This document shows, in pieces, positions 26,601-35,067 of a stretch of DNA of 64,000 nt. How positions within the stretch are numbered: position 1 is the first letter of the stretch; each line of letters opens with the position of its first letter. The translations under genes were made by a program, and so were the position numbers. This DNA comes from Chloroflexi bacterium AL-N1 (GTDB taxonomy: Bacteria > Chloroflexota > Chloroflexia > Chloroflexales > Roseiflexaceae): the NCBI GenBank assembly GCA_013122435.1, contig WYDT01000010.1, positions 124,001 through 188,000 of the forward strand, given 5' to 3'. Under the pieces are notes generated by a model. The model ran no database searches, had not been told where the DNA came from, and saw only the letters and a program-made list of their open reading frames with translations.

Positions 26601-26687
26601 GTTTTATGATTCTATGTGGTGTAGAGGCTTCCTGCAAACAGTGTAGAAGCCTTCCTCCTCCAGCCCATACTATGGTCAGGAACGAAC

Positions 26688-27863
26688 ATGTCAGTTGAAG
26701 CGAATACTGGTTCTAGCATGGCTATCCAACGGTCATTTCGTACGATCCTCGCAGAGGTTTTTGGTCCACTTCTTCAGATTTTGCTTTTTGTTGTCGGGAG
26801 CGCTGTTGTTCTGAGCACGCTTGTTATTGTACTTGCTATTCTGCTTAATGGTCTTAACCCAGATGTCGATCTGCTCCAATCCACTCTCGTTATTCTCCTT
26901 CAGGTGATTATCGATGGCCTTGGGCGTGGCTTTCTATTTGCGACGATAGCGCTTGGGTACACGATGGTCTATGGTGTGCTGGGGTTTATTAATTTTGCAC
27001 ACGGCGAAATTTTCATGGTGGGTGCCTTTGTCGGCGCGGGTTTTGGCGCAACTTTGGCAGGTAGTGGCGCTTTGGAAGGAATGAATCCTTTTCTTTTCGT
27101 TGTTATAGCTGTGTTGCTTGGTATGGCTGTTAGTGGTTTATTGGCAATGGCGACTGAGCGTATTGCCTATCGGCCACTACGTAATGCACCACGATTGGTG
27201 CCGCTTATCTCAGCCATCGGCATGTCTCTCTTTTTGCAAGATGCGGTGCGACTCATTTCTACATCGACTGGGCTAGGTTTTAATGTGCGCTTTCAGACAC
27301 CAGATTTGGGAAGACCTATCACCCTGGCTGAGATTCCGATAGGAGATCGTGTTGCTTTTGCCAGCATTAGTAGTGGTGCTCTTATCTTTATTGTTTCGTC
27401 GGTCTTGATGTTGATTGGGTTAAACTACCTGGTCAATGTAACCAAACTTGGAAAAGCTATTCGCGCTGTTGCACAAGACCGCGCAACCGCAAGTCTGATG
27501 GGTATCAATGTCAATCAGATTATCGCCCTCACCTTTTTAATAGGTGGTGCACTTGGTGGTGCGGCAGGGGTCTTGTTTGGTATTAGTGTAGGTACGATCA
27601 ATCCCTATGTTGGATTTTTGCCTGGTCTGAAAGCATTTACGGCAGCAGTGCTTGGTGGCATTGGTAATATTACTGGTGCGATGGTTGGTGGTATTGTGCT
27701 GGGCTTCCTGGAAGCCTTTGTGTCTTCATACCTGTCATTGTTCACTGGTGGTACTTTGTCTGGTGCTGCATATGCTGACATGGCCGCGTTCAGCATTCTC
27801 GTATTTATTTTGATTTTCCGTCCATCGGGACTCCTGGGTGAAGCAACCACGCAAAAAGTGTGA
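26688..27863 (+). CDS. livH: Branched-chain amino acid ABC permease LivH
   Basis: A 391-residue permease, longer than typical LivH (about 300) because of an N-terminal extension with one additional hydrophobic segment (residues about 20-55). The family core begins near residue 75 with IIDGLGRGFLFATIALGYTMVYGVLGFINFAHGEIFMVGAF, listed here only as the characteristic region; the GKAIRAVAQDRATASLMGI coupling loop is present. It begins with a good AGGAACGAAC-ATG context. It pairs with LivM, which starts 6 bp downstream. Confidence 0.92.
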   Translation: MSVEANTGSSMAIQRSFRTILAEVFGPLLQILLFVVGSAVVLSTLVIVLAILLNGLNPDVDLLQSTLVILLQVIIDGLGRGFLFATIALGYTMVYGVLGFINFAHGEIFMVGAFVGAGFGATLAGSGALEGMNPFLFVVIAVLLGMAVSGLLAMATERIAYRPLRNAPRLVPLISAIGMSLFLQDAVRLISTSTGLGFNVRFQTPDLGRPITLAEIPIGDRVAFASISSGALIFIVSSVLMLIGLNYLVNVTKLGKAIRAVAQDRATASLMGINVNQIIALTFLIGGALGGAAGVLFGISVGTINPYVGFLPGLKAFTAAVLGGIGNITGAMVGGIVLGFLEAFVSSYLSLFTGGTLSGAAYADMAAFSILVFILIFRPSGLLGEATTQKV

Positions 27864-27869
27864 GGCGTT

Positions 27870-29234
27870 ATGACGACCGATAGCCAATCTCCAGAAAGTT
27901 GGTGGGACATCGCAAAGGGGTTGATGTCACAGGGCATCATCCCATATGTACTCTTATGTGTGTTTTCATTAAGCATCACAGTCCCCTTACTTCTTAACCC
28001 ATCTTCTAGTCTATCAACCGATATTCTGTTTATTTTTTTCCTAGGTACGGTCTTGGTTACCTATCGTGCCAGGGTTGTGCTGCCTTTTAAACTTGGATTA
28101 CTGGTGATTCTGCTTGGTGGCATATTACCCTACTTTGGATCGCTCAACCCATTTTACATGGATCTGGCGACACAGGTGGGAATTTTTGTCGTGTTGGCGT
28201 TAGGGCTTAATGTTGTAGTAGGATTCGCCGGTCTGTTGGACCTTGGGTATGTGGCTTTCTATGCGGTAGGAGCATATCTATGGGCAATCTTTAGCACAGG
28301 CCAGGCCAATAATTTTATTCCCGGTGAATTGTTTCCGCTGAGTGGTTGGTGGTTCTTTGCATTCTTGATCATTGCCATTGGTGTTGGGGCGTTGACCGGT
28401 GTGTTGTTAGGGTTGCCAGTATTGCGTTTGCGCGGTGATTATCTGGCAATCGTGACTCTTGGTTTTGGTGAGGTTATTCGTGTATTAGCTTTGAATCTTG
28501 ACACACCGGTGAACATCACGAATGGAGCACAGGGGATCAGAGCCATTGGTCGGCCGCCGTTATTTTTTGAACCATGGCTGCGATCGCTGGGGGTTGAACT
28601 CAGTACGACACAGTTGTATCAACTCTTCTTTTATTTTATGGTCTTAATGGTCGTCGGTATTACGGTGCTGGTTGTTTTACGCTTAAACAACTCGCGTATC
28701 GGGCGTGCCTGGACGGCCATTCGTGAAGATGAGACTGCGGCGATTGCCATGGGAATACCGCTGGTGCGTATGAAACTAATGGCGTTTGCAGTTGGTGCAT
28801 CATTCGCAGCCGTTATGGGTGTTATTTTTGCATCCAAACAGTTGTTTATCAACCCACCCACCTTTGATCTTATCCGTTCCATTAGTATTCTCTCAATGGT
28901 GATTTTGGGTGGTATGGGGAGTATTCCTGGTGTGATTCTTGGTGCCACATTGGTGACTCTGCTGAATCTCCAGATGTTGCCACGTATTGCGACAGAATTG
29001 CGTGGGCTTCAACAGGCGGGTGTGCCTATTCCGGCACAATTTGACCCCACCCAATACCAACGGATGATTTTTGGTCTGATGTTGATTCTGATGACTATTT
29101 TTCGTCCTGAGGGTATTTTGCCTGAAGACCGGCGTCGGCAGGAATTACATGGTGATGAAGAGGAGATCGTGGTTGAACCAGAGGATGATACGCAGGATGA
29201 GTCAGATGATTCGCCAACGACTACCAAGACTTGA
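27870..29234 (+). CDS. livM: Branched-chain amino acid ABC permease LivM
   Basis: A 454-residue permease with about ten hydrophobic segments. Typical features are GLNVVVGFAGLLDLGYVAFYAVGAY, here split as the GLNVVVGFAGL and DLGYVAFYAVGAY motifs, the RLRGDYLAIVTLGFGE segment, and the GRAWTAIREDETAAIAMGI loop that docks on the ATPase. The C-terminus is an acidic tail (EDDTQDESDD). GAGGCGTT precedes the ATG. It lies in the liv operon between livH and livG. Confidence 0.92.
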   Translation: MTTDSQSPESWWDIAKGLMSQGIIPYVLLCVFSLSITVPLLLNPSSSLSTDILFIFFLGTVLVTYRARVVLPFKLGLLVILLGGILPYFGSLNPFYMDLATQVGIFVVLALGLNVVVGFAGLLDLGYVAFYAVGAYLWAIFSTGQANNFIPGELFPLSGWWFFAFLIIAIGVGALTGVLLGLPVLRLRGDYLAIVTLGFGEVIRVLALNLDTPVNITNGAQGIRAIGRPPLFFEPWLRSLGVELSTTQLYQLFFYFMVLMVVGITVLVVLRLNNSRIGRAWTAIREDETAAIAMGIPLVRMKLMAFAVGASFAAVMGVIFASKQLFINPPTFDLIRSISILSMVILGGMGSIPGVILGATLVTLLNLQMLPRIATELRGLQQAGVPIPAQFDPTQYQRMIFGLMLILMTIFRPEGILPEDRRRQELHGDEEEIVVEPEDDTQDESDDSPTTTKT

Positions 29235-29245
29235 AAGGGCAGGCA

Positions 29246-30079
29246 GTGACACTTCTCGAAGCAAAACAAATTACTAAGCAGTTTGGTGGCCTGACTGCGG
29301 TGGATAATATCACCCTTACGATAGAAGAGGGTCGAATTCTTAGTGTGATTGGTCCTAATGGTGCTGGTAAGACTACGTTTTTTAATGTGCTCACCGGTAT
29401 CTATAAGCCAGATCAGGGTGATGTTATCTTCCAGGGCCGTTCGATTGCCAAACTCCGTTCTGACCGGATCGCTGCCCGGGGCATTTTGCGTACGTTCCAA
29501 AATATTCGGCTGTTTCACAATATGACGGTGTTGGAAAATGTGCTCGTTGGGATGCATACGCAACTTCACTCACGTCTTGGCTCGATTTTGATTCGTGGGC
29601 CTTCCCTGCGTCGCGAAGAAAATATGGCCCGCGAACGTGCGCTTGAATTGCTGCATTTTGTGAATCTTGGTGAAAAAAGCGACGAACTCTCCAAGAATTT
29701 GCCGTATGGCGATCAGCGGCGGCTCGAAATTGCGCGAGCGCTGGCAGCCCAACCAAAACTACTTCTGCTTGATGAGCCAACTGCGGGGATGAATCCTCAG
29801 GAAACAGCCGCAGCAACCAACTTGATTCGACGCTTGCGTGACGATCTTGGTATTACCGTGGTGCTGATCGAACACGATATGCGGGTCGTTATGAGCATTT
29901 CTGAGCGTATCAGTGTCCTTGATCATGGGGCTAAAATTGCTGAGGGAAGCCCGGAAGAGATTCGGTCAAATCCATATGTTATTGAAGCCTATCTTGGTAA
30001 AGGTGCAGCCGGTAGTCATACGTTGAAGCCACAGGAAGAAAAGACCGATGTTGCAGAACCCTCTTCAACATCATCATAG
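29246..30079 (+). CDS. livG: Branched-chain amino acid ABC ATPase LivG
   Basis: A 277-residue ATPase with Walker A GPNGAGKTT, Q-loop region RTFQNIRLFHNMTVLENVLVG, a signature region LPYGDQRRLEIARAL in the LivG style, Walker B LLLLDEPTAGMNP and switch IEHDM. The start is GTG 29246, 12 bp after livM's stop, with AAAGGGCAGG upstream; a TTG at 29231 overlapping livM is the alternative. The C-terminal 25 residues form a polar extension. Confidence 0.93.
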   Translation: MTLLEAKQITKQFGGLTAVDNITLTIEEGRILSVIGPNGAGKTTFFNVLTGIYKPDQGDVIFQGRSIAKLRSDRIAARGILRTFQNIRLFHNMTVLENVLVGMHTQLHSRLGSILIRGPSLRREENMARERALELLHFVNLGEKSDELSKNLPYGDQRRLEIARALAAQPKLLLLDEPTAGMNPQETAAATNLIRRLRDDLGITVVLIEHDMRVVMSISERISVLDHGAKIAEGSPEEIRSNPYVIEAYLGKGAAGSHTLKPQEEKTDVAEPSSTSS

Positions 30080-30106
30080 CAACTATATGAGTCGTTGGAA
30101 ACTATT

Positions 30107-30823
30107 ATGGCACTACTTGAATTAGTGAATGTTCATACCTATTACGGCAATATTCATGCCCTCAAAGGCATCTCGATGTTCGTTGAGAAGGGTGAAATTG
30201 TGACGTTGATTGGCTCGAACGGGGCTGGTAAAAGCACCACCCTGCGGACTATTTCAGGATTGCTTAAACCTCGTCAGGGACAGGTAAAACTCAATAATCA
30301 ACGTGTTGATAATATTCCGCCCCACGAACTGGTCAAAATTGGTATCGCCCAATCCCCCGAGGGTCGGCGTATTTTTCCACAGTTAACCGTACTCGAAAAC
30401 CTGGAAGTGGGCGCATATATTCACAGTATGCGTGACGCAGCGTTTCAACGTGATCTTGAACGTGTGTTTACACTCTTTCCACGTTTACGCGAGCGTTCAA
30501 GTCAGAAAGGTGGTACACTCTCTGGTGGTGAACAACAGATGCTTGCGATTGGTCGGGCACTGATGGGCCGCCCACAGGTACTTTTGCTTGACGAACCAAG
30601 TATGGGACTTGCACCAGTACTGGTTGAACAAATCTTTGAGATTATTAAAGAGATTAACGAACAGGGGATGACCGTGTTACTGGTGGAACAGAACGCGTTG
30701 ATGGCTCTAGCCATAGCCAATCGTGGCTATGTGCTGCAAAGTGGTTCAATCGTGCTGACGGACAACGCAGATGTGCTTCAGAAAGACGAAACTGTGCAAA
30801 AAGCCTATCTGGGTCTTGACTAA
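30107..30823 (+). CDS. livF: Branched-chain amino acid ABC ATPase LivF
   Basis: A 238-residue ATPase. Walker A is GSNGAGKST, followed by QSPEGRRIFPQLTVLENLEVGA, signature LSGGEQQMLAIGRAL, Walker B LLLDEPSMGLAP and the LVEQNA switch, the standard LivF set. It closes the importer genes. An epimerase gene follows after 124 bp in the same direction. Confidence 0.94.
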   Translation: MALLELVNVHTYYGNIHALKGISMFVEKGEIVTLIGSNGAGKSTTLRTISGLLKPRQGQVKLNNQRVDNIPPHELVKIGIAQSPEGRRIFPQLTVLENLEVGAYIHSMRDAAFQRDLERVFTLFPRLRERSSQKGGTLSGGEQQMLAIGRALMGRPQVLLLDEPSMGLAPVLVEQIFEIIKEINEQGMTVLLVEQNALMALAIANRGYVLQSGSIVLTDNADVLQKDETVQKAYLGLD

Positions 30824-30947
30824 GGTTTGGATATCACCGTGAGGTAGGCGTGTGCGTTGTTATCATGGGACTGGTTGTATGGAATCAGCTATTTGTGAAC
30901 CATAGTCTTTACGAATGCTGACAATAATTTGAGTGCAAGGATTGCTT

Positions 30948-32033
30948 ATGTCAATGCCGACAGTTATCCGTTCTCTGTCTGTTGAATCACTCAACATTCC
31001 ACTCAATGGCTCATTTGGTATAGCAGGCGGAGCACAAGAGATTGCTCACAATGTACTGATTACCATTGAATTGACAGATGGAACGCAGGGTTTTGGTGAG
31101 GCAGCCCCTTTTGCTGCGTTTAATGGTGAAACGCAGGAAATGGCTCGCGTTGCCATTGAAACGGCTCGTTCAACTATCGAAGGAGCTGATGTACGCGAAT
31201 GGCGCCGTCTTGCCGCTATTTTGCGCCAAAGAATTGGTCCGGTAGGATCGGCACAGTGTGCTATCGAAACTGCGATGCTGGACGCACTGACACGCTCAAG
31301 CGGGATGCCGTTGTGGGCGTTTTTTGGTGGTGTCAGCACGACGCTTGAAACCGATATGACTATTACAACCGGAACCATCGAGCAAGCGGTGATTTCAACA
31401 CGGGCAATTCTTGAACGTGGCATCCGCACTATCAAAGTCAAAGTTGGTTCGGGCGACCTGAGCCTGGACATTGAGCGGGTTGTAGCCATTCATCATGCGG
31501 CACCCTCCTCACCATTAATTCTGGACGGCAATGGTGGATTCACCGCCGATAGTGCCCTACAACTGCTGGCGATACTTGATGAGCGCAACGCATCACCGAT
31601 ATTGTTTGAGCAGCCGGTGAAGAAAGCTGATTGGGAAGGGTTGCGCCAGGTTACTCAGTGGGGTGGGGTGCCAGTAGCTGCGGATGAAACCGTTTCATCT
31701 TCCGGTGATGCATTGCGGGTGATCCAGGAACGGGCTGCCCAAGTGGTCAATATCAAACTGATGAAGTGTGGTATTGTAGAGGCACTTGATATTGCGGCTC
31801 TCTGTCGTGCTGCACGTCTGCGCTTAATGGTCGGTGGCATGGTCGAGTCGATCCTCGCAATGACTACCTCGGCATGTTTTGCTGCTGGATTAGGGGGCTT
31901 TCATTATATCGATCTTGACACGCCTATGTTTATGGCGGAGAATCCATTTGAGGGTGGTTTTCAACAGACCGGTGGTTTACTTACACTCGATCACATTGTG
32001 TCAGGGCATGGTGTGACCCCTAAAACTAGGTAG
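30948..32033 (+). CDS. Dipeptide epimerase (L-Ala-D/L-Glu epimerase family, enolase superfamily)
   Basis: A 361-residue enzyme of the muconate-lactonizing subgroup. The catalytic KxK pair is in TIKVKVG (Lys 163, Lys 165), metal ligands are Asp 193 (ILDGNG), Glu 221 (FEQPV) and Asp 246 (ADETV), and the second catalytic lysine is Lys 270 (NIKLMK). All are present, so it should be active. Family members interconvert L-Ala-D-Glu and L-Ala-L-Glu or related dipeptides during recycling of cell-wall peptides; the exact dipeptide is open. AAGGA sits 7 bases before the ATG. Its place behind the liv genes suggests use of imported peptides or amino acids. Confidence 0.88.
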   Translation: MSMPTVIRSLSVESLNIPLNGSFGIAGGAQEIAHNVLITIELTDGTQGFGEAAPFAAFNGETQEMARVAIETARSTIEGADVREWRRLAAILRQRIGPVGSAQCAIETAMLDALTRSSGMPLWAFFGGVSTTLETDMTITTGTIEQAVISTRAILERGIRTIKVKVGSGDLSLDIERVVAIHHAAPSSPLILDGNGGFTADSALQLLAILDERNASPILFEQPVKKADWEGLRQVTQWGGVPVAADETVSSSGDALRVIQERAAQVVNIKLMKCGIVEALDIAALCRAARLRLMVGGMVESILAMTTSACFAAGLGGFHYIDLDTPMFMAENPFEGGFQQTGGLLTLDHIVSGHGVTPKTR

Positions 32034-32041
32034 TATGCACT

Positions 32042-32716
32042 ATGAATATGATAGAAACACCGGATAGTAATGTGCTTCAGGGTTGTATGAATATTGTCGA
32101 CCAACTTATCCAACGTGCCAGTCAGACCCAACGTGGCTTTGCTGATATTCGCAAAGCTGCACAAGAGGTTGTCGCTACCCATGCTCCTCCCGATAGTCTT
32201 TCGATTGCTGCAGCATTATTTTCTACTGAAACGCACCAGGCGCGTATGCTGGCTACCTTTATTTTTGGCGAATATGCAGGAACAGATGAATCAGCACTGC
32301 ACTTTCTGCACATGATCGTCAGCCGCGATCCCGATTGGCATGTACAGGAAGGATTGGCTAAAGCCTTTGATCGTTATTGTGCAACAGTTGGTTATCAGCA
32401 GGCTGTGCCAGTCATCGAGTTATGGCTTGCTGATGAGTACCCAACGGTGCGTCGTGCAGTAACTGAAGGCCTGCGGGTGTGGACAAGCCGCCCGTATTTT
32501 TGTGATCAGCCACTTGTCGCGGTGAGGCTTCTTGCTCAGTTGCGAGATGATGAAAGTGAATATGTTCGCACATCTGTGGGCAATGCCCTACGCGATATCA
32601 GTAAACACCATCCTGATCTTGTGACAAGCGTGCTGAAAGAGTGGGACTGTTCCGATCCGCGGATTGCGTACATCCATAAATTGGTGAACAGGGTCACTCG
32701 CAAGACGCAGGGATGA
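32042..32716 (+). CDS. HEAT-repeat protein, DNA alkylation repair-like
   Basis: A 224-residue all-helical protein. The segment DWHVQEGLAKAFDRYC and the C-terminal DESEYVRTSVGNALRDISKHHPDLV are like the HEAT-repeat proteins related to AlkC/AlkD DNA glycosylases. I cannot assign catalytic residues, so repair activity is not shown. It starts 8 bp after the epimerase stop and may be cotranscribed. ATG 32042 and ATG 32048 are both possible. Confidence 0.65.
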   Translation: MNMIETPDSNVLQGCMNIVDQLIQRASQTQRGFADIRKAAQEVVATHAPPDSLSIAAALFSTETHQARMLATFIFGEYAGTDESALHFLHMIVSRDPDWHVQEGLAKAFDRYCATVGYQQAVPVIELWLADEYPTVRRAVTEGLRVWTSRPYFCDQPLVAVRLLAQLRDDESEYVRTSVGNALRDISKHHPDLVTSVLKEWDCSDPRIAYIHKLVNRVTRKTQG

Positions 32717-32784
32717 CGCTATGGCTTGTTGCTATCTAAATTACATCATATAAATAAATACCCTCGTGATCTAGAGGAGAGTCT

Positions 32785-35067
32785 ATGATGAAGCACGAGT
32801 CACTGATTGATCAGATACTACGCGAAGCCCATGAACAGGGCAAGTTTCGGTATATATCAGGTCAGGGGAAGCGGCTGCGACTGGATGAAGAGAACCCTTT
32901 TGAAGATCCGACGATGCGCCTGGCCCATCGTACACTCCGTGATGGTGGCTACTCACTCCCCTGGATCGAAGAATTACATGAACTCAGTGCCTCTATCGAA
33001 GCTATACGCAGCGATCTGGCACGGGCCTGGGAAAACTATCAACGTGCACGCGAGATGAACGAAGTGACACCCACTGTTGAGGAACGCTGGCAACAACAAC
33101 AGGATCGCTTCCGCGAAAGTGTAGCAAAGCTCAACAGCCGTATGCTCAACCACAACCTGATAGTGCCTAACCCACGGTTTCAGGTGCCACTCCTCAACGC
33201 AGAACACGATATGCGCTCAATGATCCAGATAACCGCAGACATGCGCGATTGGCACCGGTCACAGGAGGTGTCAGCGTCTCTTTCGCAACACAATCAAGTC
33301 CTGATGCATCTTGTGCGACTACGCGAGTATCTTGCCCTTTTTCAAACCTATCTCAAACCACAATCGCGTAAAGTCTGGTTATTAACCATACTGTTGTTTG
33401 GAAGCATTGGGTTGCAGCTAGCCAACCCACTGGTATTGCGAACCTTTATTGATGCTGCAGTCGCTGGTGGTGTGGTGTTACAGCTCTGGGTGATGGCCCT
33501 GCTTTTTTTGGCGTTGGTAGTTGTAGGACAATTTCTCTCCGCTATTGCCACCTATGTGAGCGAAGACGTGGCATGGACAGCGACCAACGCGCTGCGAACC
33601 GATCTCGTCTTGCATTGCCTGCGTATGGATTTGTCCTTCCACAAAGTACGCACTCCCGGTGAGCTAATCGAACGGATTGATGGTGATGTTGCGACACTAT
33701 CACATTTTTTCTCGCAATTCGTCATTCGTGTAGTAGGGAGCGGGATTTTGTTGGTCGGGATATTAATCATTGTCGCATTGGAGCATATCTGGGTGGGCGC
33801 TGCGCTGCTGGGCTATATCGTTACCACGTTTGTACTCCTACAGCGCTTTCAAGGCATTGCTGTACCACATCTACGAGCCGTGCGTCAGGGTACTGCCGAG
33901 ATGCACGGTGCCTGGGAAGAGTGGCTCGGTGGCACACCAGACATTCGTGCGAATGGTGCCAAAGCCTATGTGATGCGTTGCAATTACGGGTTGTTACGCA
34001 GTCTCATGCGGAACTCTATGAAAGCAGTCGCACTTTTCCGAACCTACATTGGTCTCTGGATAGTGATCTTCTTCCTCGGAAGTGCACTAGCTTTGGGTTT
34101 AGGTGCCTACTTCTTTCAGCTTGGTCTATTTACCATCGGAACGGTCTATCTCGTTTTTTATTACACCAATCTGATATCGTCCAACTTGGGGTCGATAACC
34201 GATCAACTCAATGAATTGCAACACGCTACGGCTGGCATTCAGCGAATTAATGAACTGTATCGTGTCAAAAGTCGTCTCCGTGATGGGCGGGGTGTTTTGC
34301 TGTCGGGTCCTCTGCGTGTTGAGATGCATCGTGTCACATTTGCCTATGAGACAGAAACTGCCGATGAAACATCCAGATCGGTTCTTCAGGATGTCTCGTT
34401 TCGTCTGGAACCAGGGAAAGTGTTAGGTGTTGTTGGCCATACCGGCAGTGGTAAAAGCACTCTCGCTCGCCTTTTGTTTCGCTTCTACGATCCTATGCAG
34501 GGCTTTATTCGCCTTGGTGATATGAACATTCGGTATGTGCAACTGGCCAATCTCCGTCGATCGGTTGGGATGGTGTCACAGGAGGTACAACTCTTTCACG
34601 GGAGTGTACGCGACAATTTGACCTTCTGGGATGAGCGGATCACCGACGCACAGATTCTTCAGGTGCTTGATGAATTAGGGTTAATATCGTGGTATCAAGC
34701 ACTGCCCCACGGTCTCGGTTCAGACCTTGCCTCCGGTGGGCAAGGTCTCTCCGCGGGTGAAGCACAACTACTGGCTTTTGCACGGGTCTTCCTGAGTGAC
34801 CCAGGACTGGTGATTCTCGACGAAGCTTCTTCGCGCCTTGATCCTGTCACAGAGCAGTTGATCGAACGCGCTATAGATCGTTTACTGCACAACCGAACCG
34901 CTATTGTGATTGCTCATCGTCTGAACACCATTCAGCGAGCCGATGAGATTATGGTGCTGGACTGTGGCTGTATCCAGGAATATGGTTTACGTGAACACCT
35001 TGCGAATGATCCTGAATCACGTTTTTTCCAGTTACTTCATACTGGTTCGGAGGAGATTCTGCAATGA
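32785..35067 (+). CDS. ABC exporter, fused membrane and ATPase domains, subunit 1
   Basis: A 760-residue exporter half. The first 190 residues are a soluble helical extension unusual for the family (LRREAHEQ-type charged helices, coiled-coil-like around EIRSDLARAWENYQ). A six-helix membrane domain follows from about residue 200, then an ATPase domain with Walker A GHTGSGKST, signature LSAGEAQLLAFARV and Walker B VILDEASSRLDP. The signature reads LSAGE rather than LSGGQ, a moderate departure. The start has GAGGAG before two adjacent ATGs. The end overlaps the next gene by four bases, so the two proteins probably form a heterodimer that exports a lipid, peptide or drug. Confidence 0.88.
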   Translation: MMKHESLIDQILREAHEQGKFRYISGQGKRLRLDEENPFEDPTMRLAHRTLRDGGYSLPWIEELHELSASIEAIRSDLARAWENYQRAREMNEVTPTVEERWQQQQDRFRESVAKLNSRMLNHNLIVPNPRFQVPLLNAEHDMRSMIQITADMRDWHRSQEVSASLSQHNQVLMHLVRLREYLALFQTYLKPQSRKVWLLTILLFGSIGLQLANPLVLRTFIDAAVAGGVVLQLWVMALLFLALVVVGQFLSAIATYVSEDVAWTATNALRTDLVLHCLRMDLSFHKVRTPGELIERIDGDVATLSHFFSQFVIRVVGSGILLVGILIIVALEHIWVGAALLGYIVTTFVLLQRFQGIAVPHLRAVRQGTAEMHGAWEEWLGGTPDIRANGAKAYVMRCNYGLLRSLMRNSMKAVALFRTYIGLWIVIFFLGSALALGLGAYFFQLGLFTIGTVYLVFYYTNLISSNLGSITDQLNELQHATAGIQRINELYRVKSRLRDGRGVLLSGPLRVEMHRVTFAYETETADETSRSVLQDVSFRLEPGKVLGVVGHTGSGKSTLARLLFRFYDPMQGFIRLGDMNIRYVQLANLRRSVGMVSQEVQLFHGSVRDNLTFWDERITDAQILQVLDELGLISWYQALPHGLGSDLASGGQGLSAGEAQLLAFARVFLSDPGLVILDEASSRLDPVTEQLIERAIDRLLHNRTAIVIAHRLNTIQRADEIMVLDCGCIQEYGLREHLANDPESRFFQLLHTGSEEILQ

